The translations under genes were made by a program, and so were the position numbers. Positions 9,886-20,100 of a DNA stretch of 35,001 nt are shown here, one piece after another. A model generated the notes under the pieces. That model saw nothing but the letters and a program-made list of their open reading frames with translations. It was not told the DNA's origin and did no database searches. How positions within the stretch are numbered: the stretch's first letter is position 1; the number at the start of each line of letters is the position of its first letter. Source of the DNA: Parvularia atlantis. Taxonomy: Eukaryota; Opisthokonta; Rotosphaerida. Location: positions 1-35,001 of the forward strand of contig CALSCO010001040.1 of assembly GCA_943704415.1 (NCBI GenBank), read 5' to 3'.

Positions 9886-11214
9886 TTAGAAGCGTACAAT
9901 GTGGTCGGCATTGGCGTGGAACGACGGGCGCGGGAGGCGCCTGTAGTCGGGCTCGGCGCGACGCTCGAGGTACGCGTCGTAGACCTCCGCGGGCGTTCGG
10001 CCGCGCGTCATGACGTGGAGCAGCTGCGACGTGAAGCTCTCCTTGGAGTTGTTCGTGTCGACGGCGGCCTGCGCCACGCGCATGCCTGTGAGCCGGGCCC
10101 GCGCGGGGCTGACTGAGCGCGAGCGCGCACCGAGCCCTTGGCGACCGCAAACAGGCTGAACTGCGAGATGGCCCACGACAGCTCGCCCGTGGCGCCCTGG
10201 GCGATGTCGTCTGCGCCGGCCCGGTCGATGAGGGAGTCGTTCGGTGAGACGACGTTGCGGCACGCGTCCACGACGAAGAACACGGCGCAGCGGTTGTGCG
10301 CGGTCTCGGGCACGCTGTCGTGGATCGCCTGGTAGATGAGCTGCGGTGGCGGCGTCAGCGACCCCGCGCGCGCACACCGAGCGTGTGCGCACGTGGAACT
10401 CGACCGTGGAGCTTGTCTCGTCGCCGTCGCTCGGGATGAGGTGCAGGCGCTTCTTGATGTAGCACGCGTGCCCGGCGTAGTACACGAAGAAGAGCAGGTG
10501 CTCGTCGTCATCGACCTTGATCTTGCCGCTCCCGAGCCAGTCGGTCGTGACCAACGTGCGCAGGCTGCCGTGGTTCAGCTGGCCACCGCTCTTGGCCCGC
10601 ACGTTCGCAGCGTCAAAGTTGAGCCTGTTGACGAGGTGCTCCTTCACGTTGTTGGCGTCCTTCACGGCGAAGTGCAGCGACGGCATCTTGGCGTACACGT
10701 TGATGCCGATGACGAGGGCGAGGCGCCGTGTGCGTGGCGGCAGCGTCGGTGCTGCGAGGTCGACCCTGGCCATCGCCTCGACGATCGCCACGTCACTACC
10801 CGAGGGCGCGGGCGTGAGCGAGGGCCGTCCGGACGCGGGCGAGGCCAGTCCCGACGAGCTGCGCGACACGGACGGCGACGGCGCAGGCGAGGGCGCGTTG
10901 CCGGGCGCCTCCCACACCCTCCACAGCGCCTGGGACGGCGAGTACGACGACTTGCCTGCCGCATCGTACTTCTGGAACAGCTGCCGATTGCTGAAGAGCC
11001 GGTTGACCTGCTTGTTATTCAGGTCGCGAGACAGGCCGTGCTTCGCAGCGTCGTTGTTGAGCGCGAGGCGCACGTCGCCGGCGTCCATCCTGTCGCTGCT
11101 CGCCACAAACAGGCCGCATTCGTGGATGCGCACGAGCAGCGTCTTCAGCTCGTCGTCGAGCGCGTCCGGCCCCAGGCCGAGAAGCGAAAGCCACGCGTCG
11201 GCACCGTGCGACAT
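9886..11214 (-). CDS. Caspase-like peptidase (family C14, DACRN type)
   Basis: Three exons. The domain opens with RRLALVIGINVYAKMPSLHF and AVKDANNVKEHLV. The catalytic His is in FFVYYAGHAC and the catalytic Cys in FFVVDACRN, both intact. The YYAGH/DxCR pair resembles paracaspases and bacterial caspase-like proteins more than classical metacaspases (DSCHSG). The domain ends with NNSKESFTSQLLHVMTRGRT. About 130 residues precede it: a helical block (DALDDELKTLLVRIHECGLF, NNKQVNRLFSN) that could be an EF-hand-like or death-fold-like adaptor, followed by a Ser/Pro-rich linker. The ATG at 11214 (MSHGADAW) is the first; the frame upstream has only a GTG. Total about 400 residues. Known family role: Cys-dependent proteolysis; basic (Arg/Lys) specificity is likely by analogy but not shown. 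A CRE palindrome lies 19 bp upstream. Confidence 0.85.
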   Translation of the reverse strand: MSHGADAWLSLLGLGPDALDDELKTLLVRIHECGLFVASSDRMDAGDVRLALNNDAAKHGLSRDLNNKQVNRLFSNRQLFQKYDAAGKSSYSPSQALWRVWEAPGNAPSPAPSPSVSRSSSGLASPASGRPSLTPAPSGSDVAIVEAMARVDLAAPTLPPRTRRLALVIGINVYAKMPSLHFAVKDANNVKEHLVNRLNFDAANVRAKSGGQLNHGSLRTLVTTDWLGSGKIKVDDDEHLLFFVYYAGHACYIKKRLHLIPSDGDETSSTVEFHVRTRSVCARGVADAATAAHLPGDPRQRARDRAQPLRRVLRRGRVPQRRLTERLPHRPGRRRRHRPGRHGRAVVGHLAVQPVCGRQGLGARSRSVSPARARLTGMRVAQAAVDTNNSKESFTSQLLHVMTRGRTPAEVYDAYLERRAEPDYRRLPRPSFHANADHIVRF

Positions 11215-11388
11215 CCGGTGCCGAGCCCACCGTGACGTCACGCTCGCTTAGTCGGATATGACGTGCCACTTTTGCCACGCAAGCGGATTTGACGCTTCAA
11301 GAGCGCGTTGTGGTTGCCCCGCGCCCCTCACCTTCTCGCTCTCTCGCGCAGCGCCAGCAGCGACCTCTCAGCAAGCAAGCAACCAACC
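11215..11388. promoter_or_regulatory. Divergent promoter of peptidase and VWA genes, with CRE site
   Basis: This 174-bp gap between two divergent starts contains TGACGTCA at 11233-11240, a perfect CRE (bZIP factor) palindrome, and a half-site TGACGTG at 11259-11265. Towards the VWA gene it turns pyrimidine-rich and then has an AGCAAGCAAGCAACCAACC leader before a strong CCATGG start context. No TATA box is visible. Confidence 0.5.
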
Positions 11389-13373
11389 ATGGGCGGCGGT
11401 GTCGTGACGACCACGACCACGACGGTCGCGACGCCCGCGACGAGCGTGACGCTCACGGCGCACGCCAAGCACGAGGACTACCCGCACGACAGCGCACAGA
11501 CCGTGCTCGCGCTCGCGTCGATGCAGGCCGCGCTGTCGGAAGCCGTGCACTCGGGCAGCAAGCAGCGCGCGCCGATCGACGTCGTCTGCGTGATCGACCG
11601 CTCGGCCTCGGTGCGCGCTGTTGTTTGTTGTTGACATGTGGCATACGGCGGCGCTGACACGCGCGCACGCGCACTCACAGATGGCCGACCAGAAGCTCAA
11701 ACTGGTCAAGAGAACGATGGAGTTTGTGTTCCGCCAGCTGCGCCCCGTCGACCGCTTCTCGCTCGTCTCGTACGACTCGAACGTGACCTGCGACCTCGCG
11801 CCGACCGAGATGAGCCCGGCCGGCGTCGAACGGGCCAAGAGCGCCCTCACCAAGCTCAAGGTGGGCTCGTGCACGAACCTGTCGGGCGGGCTGTTTGAGG
11901 GCCTGACGCAGGTCGACAAGCGCGTCAACCCGGCCGCGGTGCGCGCGTTTGTGCCTCGTTCCGCCTCATGGTCGTGCTGACGCGCGTGCACGTGCGCAGG
12001 TGTGCTCGGTGCTGCTCTTCACGGACGGCCTGGCCAACGAGGGCATCCAGGACAAGACGGCGCTCAAGGAGGCGCTGACCAATCGCATGAAGCGCACGAC
12101 CGGCGCGACCATCTACACGTTCGGTGCCCCCCCCCCCCCCCCCCCCCCCCCGCGCGCCTTCTCGCCTCGGCTGACCGCACCCGCAGGCTTCGGCGCCGAC
12201 CACGACGCCGAGATGCTCCAGGGAATCGCCGCGTGCGGCAACGGCCTGTACTACTTCATCGAGGACATGGACCGGATCCCCGGCGCGTTCGGCGACTGTC
12301 TCGGCGGCCTGCAGAGCGTCGTGGCGCAGAACATCAAACTCGAGATTGTCGCGCAGCCCGGCACGACCATCACGACCGTGTACAACGGCAAGTACGCGAT
12401 GGAGGGTGCGCTGCCGTCGACGAGCATGGTCACGCTGCGGCTGGGCGACGTCTTCGACGGCGAGGTGTGTGTGTGCGCGCGCGTGTTTGCCGCTGTGCTG
12501 CCGTGCGGCGTGCGTCCTGACCGCCCGCTGCGCCGGTCCACCAGTCGAAGGACATCGTCATGCAGCTGTCCATCCCGCGCCTCGACGCGCCGCGCCCCGC
12601 GCAGTACGAGATCGCGCGGTTCCGCTTGACCTACTTTGACGTGAACGAGGCCGCCGACTGCTCCGCCGAGGCCGGCCTGCTCATCGTCCGCCCGCCCGAC
12701 GTCCCGGCCGAGCGCCCGATCAACGAGCGCGTCGAGATGCAGGCACGTCGCCGCTGCAGCAATGCAGCAGCCCTTCTCACCCACGCCACACGCACGCAGT
12801 ACGGCCGCGTACGCGCCGCCGAGGCGATCGAGGAGAGCCGCAAGCTGGCCGACGCGGGTAAGATGACCGAGGCGCGCTCGAAGCTGACCGAGGTGCGCGG
12901 CCTGCGCGCGCGGCGCAAGGGGGCAAGTGGCACTGACCTGCGCGCGCGCGCGCGCGGCCACAGGTCCAGGTCGAGATGCACGGCTTCAAGTCCGCCGCAG
13001 CGCCGAGGGTGCAGCAGATGGCGGCCGAGCTCGGCAACATCGGCGCGAAGATGGCCTCGGAGGACGTGGTGCGTGTGCCCGCGCTGCGTGCGTCGCTCCA
13101 GCGCACGCTCACGCCCGGTCGCAGTACCGTCAGTCGGGCAGGAACGAGATGGTCTCGCGCGAGATGGCGTACAGCCAGCAGCGCTCCAACAAGGCGTCCA
13201 AGTTCTCGTCCAAGCCCAAGCCCGCCGCCCCCGCCGTTCCTGGCAGCGCCAGCAGCAGCAGCTCCGCGCCTGCGCCGCCGGCCGAGCTCGAGGACGACGA
13301 CGAGGACGTGTTCGAGACCGAGGCCAAGAAGGCGTCCAAGAAGGCCGCGTTCAGCTTCGCCTTCCGCAAGTGA
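11389..13373 (+). CDS. VWA-domain protein with Vwaint-like C-terminal region
   Basis: Eight exons. The start MGGGVVTTTTTTVATPATSV sits in an ideal CCATGG context. The VWA fold holds the complete MIDAS metal site: DRSAS (DxSxS) after PIDVVCVI, a Thr in GSCTNLSGGL, and FTDGLANEG. ATIYTFGFGADHDAEMLQGI and ACGNGLYYFIEDMDRIPGAF follow, then a beta-rich region (TITTVYNGKY). The C-terminal helical part (AAEAIEESRKLADAGKMTEA) looks like the Vwaint region of VWA-Hint proteins. The protein ends in a Ser/Pro linker, an acidic patch (EDDDEDVFETE) and a Lys-rich end. There is no signal peptide or RING, so it is probably cytosolic, binding a protein ligand through Mg2+. Intron 3 carries a run of 25 C, and intron 5 appears to use a GC donor (CAG|GCACGT). 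The partner is unknown. Confidence 0.82.
12127..12151 (+). repeat. Poly(C)25 tract inside an intron
   Basis: Twenty-five consecutive C follow the donor GTG of the third VWA-gene intron. The intron still has CTGAC and GCAG at its 3' end. The tract could form an i-motif or, on the other strand, a G-quadruplex. Its true length is uncertain because such runs are error-prone. Confidence 0.9.
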
Positions 13374-13564
13374 ACGCTCTGTTCTTGCCTGTGCTGCTCT
13401 CGCGCTTGTAACTTGTTTGAAGTCTTGAATGTGACAAGGAGAAGGTCAGAGTGACGCAGCTCGCCGCGCCGGGTCGTCAGCCTGACAGTCCCGAGCATTC
13501 GCACTTCTGCTCGCCGTTGCCGTCGCCGCACTCGCGCGTCTCGTTCGCTCCTCTCTCCCTCGCC

Positions 13565-15030
13565 ATGGTCCGCGCGCCCATCGTCGCCGTCTTCGGCGCC
13601 AGTGCGTCCGCCGATCCGCACGCACGGTTTCAGTTCGACTGACTCGGATACGACTCGCACTGCCAGCCGGCGCCCAGGGCGGTTCAGTCGTGCACCACCT
13701 GCTCAACAGCGACCGCTGGCGCACGCACATCCGTGCGCTCACGCGCGACCCGGAGCAGCAGAAGGCCGCGGCGCTCAAGAGCAAGGGCGTGGACGTGGTC
13801 AAGGCGCGTACTTACCGCGGCTGCATCGGCTCGTTCAAGGCGTGCTGACCCGACCGCAGGCTGACCTCACCGACCGCGCGAGCCTCGTCAAGGCGCTGAC
13901 CAACGTCGACACGGTCTTCCTCATGACAGACTTTTACGACGAGTCCAACCGCGACGCAGGCGAGAAGAACCTGGCGGTGCTCGGTGTGCGCGCTCGACGC
14001 CCACCACCCGAGCGCGCGGTGCTCATTCCAGCGCGCGCGCAGCCGCCGAGGCCGCCAAGGAGGCCGGCGTCGAGAACATGATCTTCAGCAGCCTGGCCAA
14101 CATCGAGCGGGCGACGCAGGGCAAGTACGAGGTCGCGCACTTCACGGGCAAGGCCGTCGCCGCTGAGCAGATCGCGCAAATGGGCTTCACCAACACGGTC
14201 TTTGTACAGGCGCGCGCGCACCCGACCCGCGACGGCCGCGTGCGGGTGTTGACGGCGGTGGTGGCGTGCCCCGCAGCCAGGCTTCTACTGGCAGAACCTG
14301 CACTCGTTCGTCCTGCCCAAGCGCCAGCCCGACGGCTCGCTCGCGTTCATGCTCCCGTGCAGCAAGGAGACATGCGTGCCCGGCATCGACATCCGGTGCG
14401 TGCCGCGCGCCGTCGCTCGTCCGCCTCACGCGCCCCGCCACCGCACAGCGACTTTGGCGGCGTCGTGGCCAAGGCGCGCCGCGTGCCGGCCGTAGCGCGC
14501 GCGACCGTCTCACCCGCCCGCGCAGATCGTCGACGAGCCCGGCCGCTACAACGGCGACACGATCCCGATTGCAAGCGAGTCCACGACGATGGAGCAGATC
14601 GCGCAGGAGCTAGCCAAGGGTGCGCCGCGTGCGCACAGGGCGGCCGGATCGCTCACACGCGCGCGCCAGCCCTCGGCATCCCGACCACGTTCAAGACAAT
14701 CAGCGACAACGAGGCGCGCAAGTGCGGCATGATCGACGAGTTTGTGCAGATGGTGCGCCTGTGCGCTGCACCCTGCCGCGTGAGGCGTGACGTGTGCCGC
14801 GCAGTTCCGCGCGTTCGAGATGGTCGGCTACTACGGCGCCAAGGTCGACTTTGACGTGGCCCACTCGCTCTTCCCCGACCTCAAGAACTGGCGCGACTAC
14901 CTGGTGCGTGTGCGCGCAAGTGTGTCGCGCTGCACCCGGCCCCGGCTGACCCGTGCGCGCTCAGCTGAGCGTCAACCCCGAGTACGTGTTTGAGAAGGTG
15001 CTCCTGGGCGACCCCAAGGACAAGGCCTGA
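13565..15030 (+). CDS. NMRAL1: NmrA-like NAD(P)H-sensor protein (NMRAL1/HSCARG type)
   Basis: Ten exons. The first junction restores the Rossmann signature: MVRAPIVAVFGAT joined to GAQGGSVVHHLL gives GxTGxxG (human NMRAL1: GGTGAQGGSV). Then come VRVVTR-like HIRALTRDPEQQK, GVDVVKADLTD, VDTVFLMTDFYD, FSSLANIERATQGKYEVAHF (human YSGLENI...AAHFDGK), PGFYWQNLHSFVLPKRQPDG and LFPDLKNWRDYL. The SDR-type catalytic Tyr-x3-Lys is not apparent, as expected for an atypical SDR that senses the NADPH/NADP ratio rather than catalysing a reaction. Start ATG at 13565 in a CCATGG context; stop TGA at 15028. Length is about 300 residues, normal for the family. At least two introns (13804-13859 and 14474-14525) seem to use GC donors. 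The upstream gap 13374-13564 shows only a pyrimidine-rich leader. Confidence 0.88.
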
Positions 15031-15125
15031 CGCGACGTGTGTTTTTGCTGCTGCTTCAATGAAATGCACAGTGCAGCACAGGGACACACTCACGGCAAAG
15101 CTCACGGCGCGGCACGGGGCGTCTA

Positions 15126-16676
15126 CTACGCCTGCCGACGCTGCGCCAGCAGAGCCGCGAGGCGGTCGTTCTCGGCCATGAGCGCTGCGGCGACCTGCGG
15201 CGCGCGCACGCACGCGTGAGCCCCGCTGCGGCACTCTGCGCTGCGCACGCACGATGTGCGCTGGCACGTAGTTTGTGCTTGTGGGCGGCTCGAGGAACGA
15301 GAGGTTGTACAGGCCGGCCTTCCTGATGTCCTCGGCCAGTTTCTGCGTCGCCGGGTCAGCCTCGGCGCGCAGTCGAGCGCAGGTAGCGGGCGCTGCGCAC
15401 CGCGGGCGACGCGTAGAGCGTGTCGTCGCCGACCAGCACCGGCAGCTTCTCGTCGTGCACGGTCTCGATCACGTTCATCTCGACCGCGCCCGCGTCGGCC
15501 TTGCTGTGCTCAGTCAGGAGCGCGCGCAGTGGCTCAAACAGAGCGAGGTGATGGTCCTGCGCGCCCGTGCGCCGCGCGTCAGTCCACGCGTGCACGCCCC
15601 GCGCCGCGCGCCGCACCTCCATCTCCTCCTCCTCGGCCGCGTCGGGCTCCTGCACGTCCTCCTTGAACGTCTGCCCGCTCAGGTAGATGATCGCGCGGAT
15701 GATGGCCCAGGTGGCGTACGTGATGCCGGTGAACTGCAGCGGCCGGGGTCGCGGCGTGTCAGCGTGCGCGCGGCGCATGGCAGAATGCGTGCCTCGATCA
15801 GCAGGCACACGCGGAAGACGATCGGCAGGAACGGGATGGAGAGGAAGACGGTGGGGAACTTGGCCGCGAAGATCTGTGGCGAGATCTGGCCGAGGATGAG
15901 CACGAGGAACGAACCAAGGAGACCCTGCGTCGCAGCCGAGGATGTGAGCGGCCGGGCTGCGACGACGTGCGAGTTTGCGCACCGTCTCCAGCAGCGCCGA
16001 AAACACCCCCGGCAGGAACGGCAGGCTGCCGGCCTGCGTCGTCGTGAGGTACGCGAGCTGGAAGCCGCAGAGCACGACGATGACCTGGCGCCCGTTGAGG
16101 AAGCGCTCAACGCGCTGGCCGACCTTGGCGTACTGTGTTTCGCGCGCGCGCGCGCGCGTGCGTGTGTGTCTGAGTTACAACAAGAACGGGTGCGTGCGGC
16201 GCGCGGTACCTCGACCGTGGCGAAGGCGAGCTTGTACTTTTCCTTATAGAGCATCGGGTCGACCTTGCGCAGCTGCGTGAGGGCGATCATCGTGCCCTCG
16301 CACGTCCCGAGCAGGAACAGGAACACAAACAGAAGGAGGATCTTGCGTCGTCGGCGCCGTGTGAGGGACACGGCCCGTCGCCGCGGTGCAGGTGCGCACC
16401 TGCGCCCAGTTGGGCACGCCAGGGTAGAACGACGTCTTGTAGTAGACCATCGAGTAGATGACGATCGAGAGCGTGAAGAGCAGCAGCGCCGTCGACCAGG
16501 CGTAGCGGAACAGCTCGAAGGCGAAGCCCGCGAGCTTATCGGGGAAGCCACCGCGGGCTCAGCACGAGGGGGCAGCACGTCGCAAGGGCGGGGCCGGCGC
16601 GCACCCGCTTGGTCGTCTTCCACCACGCAGCGTCGGTCCAGGCCATGCAGGCTGAGCTTGTGCGATCTGCGTCCAT
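15126..16676 (-). CDS. Polytopic membrane protein of unrecognised family
   Basis: About nine exons. Hydrophobic segments: FRYAWSTALLLFTLSIVIYS; ILLLFVFLFLLGTCEGTMIA; VIVVLCGFQLAYLTTTQAGS; GLLGSFLVLILGQISPQIFA through FLSIPFLPIVFR; and ITYATWAIIRAIIYLSGQ. Between them lies a charged cytosol-like loop, LRKVDPMLYKEKYKLAF and YAKVGQRVERFLNGRQ, and the motif GQISPQ, which could line a membrane cavity. After the last helix there is an acidic stretch (EPDAAEEEEME), then EMNVIETVHDEKLPVLVGDD, and a final helix LMAENDRLAALLAQRR that looks like a short coiled coil. I considered Derlin and CNNM and rejected both. The start is either 16676 (MDADRTSSA) or the in-frame ATG at 16646 (MAWTDAAWW). One intron has either a GC donor or a GT donor 18 nt earlier. 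A TATA-like box lies 33 bp upstream. Function and membrane unknown. Confidence 0.72.
16141..16167. repeat. Alternating CG/TG tract in an intron (Z-DNA-prone)
   Basis: Twenty-seven bases alternate pyrimidine and purine without a break: eight CG steps, then mostly TG. It lies in an intron of the membrane-protein gene. Such tracts can adopt Z-DNA under negative supercoiling. Confidence 0.85.
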
Positions 16677-17104
16677 CGGGGTGCGAGTGAGCCGCGCCGC
16701 GCCCGCGCCTTATAAGAGTCGCGCCGCACCCCTTGGCGCGCGCGGCGCGACGACCTGCTGCGGCGGCGCTGACCTGTGCGCGGGGGGCGGCGGCGGCGCG
16801 GCGCGGGCTTGAGAACGGGGTACGCCGAAACGCGCCGACATGACGTCAAGGGCACGTGGCCGCGCCCAAGGGCGGCGGAGCGCGCGGCGCGCGTGGCAGT
16901 GGCAGGGGCGCCGGCCACGCGAGAGAGCGACAGAGCGCAGGAGGGCAGCGGGCGGCGTGTGGCCACGGCAGGGAGGAGGCACACGCGCGCCATGCAAACT
17001 GCAAGACGCGCGGACGGGAGGACGGGCCAAGGACGGCCACGTGGTCGATCGCCAACCGGTTCGTGCCAGCGCCCGATCGATCGCGCCCCCGGATCTTTTT
17101 CCTC
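16677..17104. promoter_or_regulatory. Longest gap in the window: promoter region with TATA, CRE and G-boxes
   Basis: The gap lies between the membrane-protein start and the NOP14 stop. It holds no convincing ORF or RNA gene. On the minus strand TATAAG occurs at 16714-16709, 33 bp before the ATG. TGACGTCA is at 16841-16848, with CACGTG five bases beyond at 16853-16858 and again at 17038-17043. A T5 run at about 17096-17100 is just downstream of the NOP14 stop. The clustering of CRE and E-box/G-box palindromes suggests bZIP/bHLH control of the membrane-protein gene; this is inference. Confidence 0.5.
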
Positions 17105-20100
17105 TCACAACGCGCCTTTCTGCCGCCTGCCCTTGCCCTTTGGCCGCACAACCGACGTCGCCTTGAGGTCGGCCTGCTCCTGTTGCAGCTTCGGCCGGGC
17201 GAGGGCGCGCGCGTGAGACGGACGGCGGCGCGCGCTCCATCCGCGCACCATCGACTCGATGTTCTTGATGCGGGCATTGTACGCCGTGTCGCGCTCCTGC
17301 TGCTCGCCCTGGCGCACGGTCGCAAGGAACTGCGCGTCCTTGCGCAGCTCGCGCACGGCGCCCTTGAACTGCTTCTTGTGCTGCGCCTGCAACTTCTTGA
17401 GCTGGTCGTGCGCGCGGCGTCAGCACACGAAACGCAGCCGCCCCGTGGGCACCGCACCGTGTCGCGCTCCGGATCGCGGTCGCGCTTCTTCTTGCCGGGC
17501 TCGAAACTGCAAGCGTGCTGAGCGCGCACCGAGCAGGCGCGCACACGCGCGCACCGGTCTTCGATGCGCGGCGTGTACTCCTTCAGCGGCACGGCCTTGC
17601 GGCGTTGCATCTGCAGCGGGTACAGGCGCTTGTCGGCCTCGGCGCACACGCCCTCGATCTTGCTTCGCAGCGCCCCCAGCGTGCCCTGTGCGCGCGTACG
17701 CACTACTTGTCAGCGAGCAGCAGCGAGCAAACAACAAAACGCGCACGCACTCTGAGCGACTTGGGCAGGCCGCTCGGCAGCTCGGCGAGCACGGCAGAGA
17801 CCGGCGCGAGCACGGCGTGCAGTGCCGCGAACCCCGCGTAGATGTCGCAGAAGCGCTCCAGCAGGCCCGCCATCGACCGCACGAGCGCCAGCCTTCTCGT
17901 TAGACGTCAGCAGGCGCGCGCGTGCACAACGCCAGCAAGCGCGCACCGCTGGTCCATCTCGAGCGGTTCGTTGGCGGCTGCCCCCGACGTGAGCAGCTGC
18001 AGCGCCGACAGCGGCCGTCGCCGGTCCTTGCTCGCCGCGCAGGTCGGCAGGACGAGCGCGAGCGATTTGCGCAGGAACACGAGCGCCTCAGGGAAGAGGC
18101 GGCGCGCCTCCTGGTGCAGCTGGCAGAAGCGCGCGCGTGAGCAGGCACCAACGTGGGTGGGCGGTCGCACCTCGTACGCGATCGCGCAAAGGAACAGCCC
18201 GTGCACGGCGTCTCGCTCGGTCAGCAGCGGGCACCGCGTCAGCGCGCTCGCAATGTAGAGCCGCGCGGGCGACAGCACGGGGTGGCGCAGGTCCGTGGCC
18301 GGGAAGGCCTGGCCGAAGATGGTCAGGAGCACGAGCGTCGAGGGCGCGGACCACCCGCTGCCGTCGCCTGGTTGGTCCAGGCGTCAGCGGTCGGGCCTGC
18401 ATCGCACGCGCCAGGACGCACCAGAGGCACGACGCGCGATGCCCGGCGCGATGTCCTCGCTCCACGACTGCAGGCGCGCGCGGCACGTCTCGCCAGCCCA
18501 CGCAGGCATCTGCACGCGAGACAAATGTAGGCACGCTGCCCACGTGCTTGCACGCGCCAGGCGCACGCACCCCTGCCATCAGCTCGAGGATGTGCGGCGT
18601 GATGGCCTGCACGTGGTCGAGCGCGGGCGGGCAGGCGTCGCACGCGTGCGCGACGTGGTCCAGCAGCACCGCCAGAAGCAGCTGTGCGCGCAGCATCGGT
18701 TGATCGTCAAGTGTCGTCGGCAGCTCGCCAGCGGAGCGCACCTGCAGCTTCTCGCGGTTGCCCGCGCCCAGGCTGATGTGGTGCAACGTGCGCAGCCGTT
18801 CGACCGCCGTGTGCACCTCGTCAGCCGACCGCCCGTCCACGACCGCGAGAAACTCGGCGTGCGTCTGGGGCGCGGCGAGCACGTACGGCAGCTCGCTCTT
18901 GGCGGCCTCACGCACGCGCTTGGCTGCACATGCGAAGCGTGAGCGCGTGTTGGTGGCACGAGTCGCGTCACTCTCACCGCTGGCTGCCTCGCGCTGACGC
19001 CGCGCCTCGAGCGCCGCGCGGTCCGGTGCCGGTGCAGACGCAGCAGACTTGGCGGGGATGTCGAGGTCGTCCAGATCGCCGTCCAGCTGAAAGACGGCGT
19101 CCTCCTCGCCATCATCGCCATCCTCGTCCTCATCCTCGCCGCTCTCGTCGTCTTCCTCGGCCTCCTCAGCATCATCATCCTCGCCGCTCTCGTCGTCTTC
19201 CTCGGCCTCCTCAGCATCATCATCCTCGTCGCCGTCCTCGTCGTCTGCCGGGTCGCGCGCGAGCGGCACGTGCTTGTACTCTTGCCCGTCGCTACAACGT
19301 CGCGCGTTCAGACGGCGCATGCGGGTCGAAGGCACGAGACGCACACAAACAGCCGCCCGTTGACGTAGGCGATCGGCTGCCGTCCCTTGCGCTGGTTCAC
19401 CTCCGGCTCGACATTGCTCTCGAGGTCGTCGCCAGAGAAGCCCGCGCGCAGCTGCGCACAGCCTTTTAGCGAGGCGGGCGCGGGCCAAACAACGAGCACA
19501 CCTTCTTCGTGCGCCGCCCGATGCCCGCGTCGTCGTCATCCTCGCGATGCAGGTTGCCGTCCAGGTCGCCGTCGTCGTTGTCGCCGGTGCCGACGCCGCG
19601 CATGCGCCGCAGACGTTCGCGCTCGAGCTCCTCAAGCTTCTGCCGTGCCTCAAGCGCGAGCTCCTCGGGCGTCTTGAGGCGGTTGGTTGGGCGCGCGCGT
19701 CTGTACGCGTGGCGCGCGCGCCGTGAGCACACGCAGTCGCAGCTCGGGAGCGCGCGCGCGCACGTGTCAGCCGCGAGCATCTGGATAATGCTGTCGTAGT
19801 CGGCGCCTGCACTCGCGTCCTCGTCGTCGCCGTCGTCGTGGCCGTCCTGCTCGTCCGCAGCCCGGCGCGCGCGGTGGTCACGCGTCTCGCCCGGCGTCAC
19901 CGTCGGCAGCAAGTCACGGATCTGCTTGAGCTCCTCGTCAAGCTTGTCGATCATATCGGCGTCCTCCATCTTGGCCTTGAGCCGCTCGTTCTGCCGTCGC
20001 GCGCGCCCGCGCGTTGAGCCACAGTACCGGCTTGCGGCACGGCGCGCACCTTGTAAAACTTGCTCTTGGAGATGACCTCCATCATGATCTCGCGTTTGGA

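Noticed and set aside
15126-16676. Derlin or CNNM-type transporter
   Set aside because: The membrane segments lack the Derlin WR and GxxxG motifs, and there are no CBS domains or CNNM signature; only general hydrophobicity agrees.
17030-17104. tRNA or other Pol III gene (GGTTCGTGCC B-box-like string followed by TTTTT)
   Set aside because: The T-arm around the string does not pair, no A box or cloverleaf can be drawn, and the T run is better explained as the 3' flank of NOP14.
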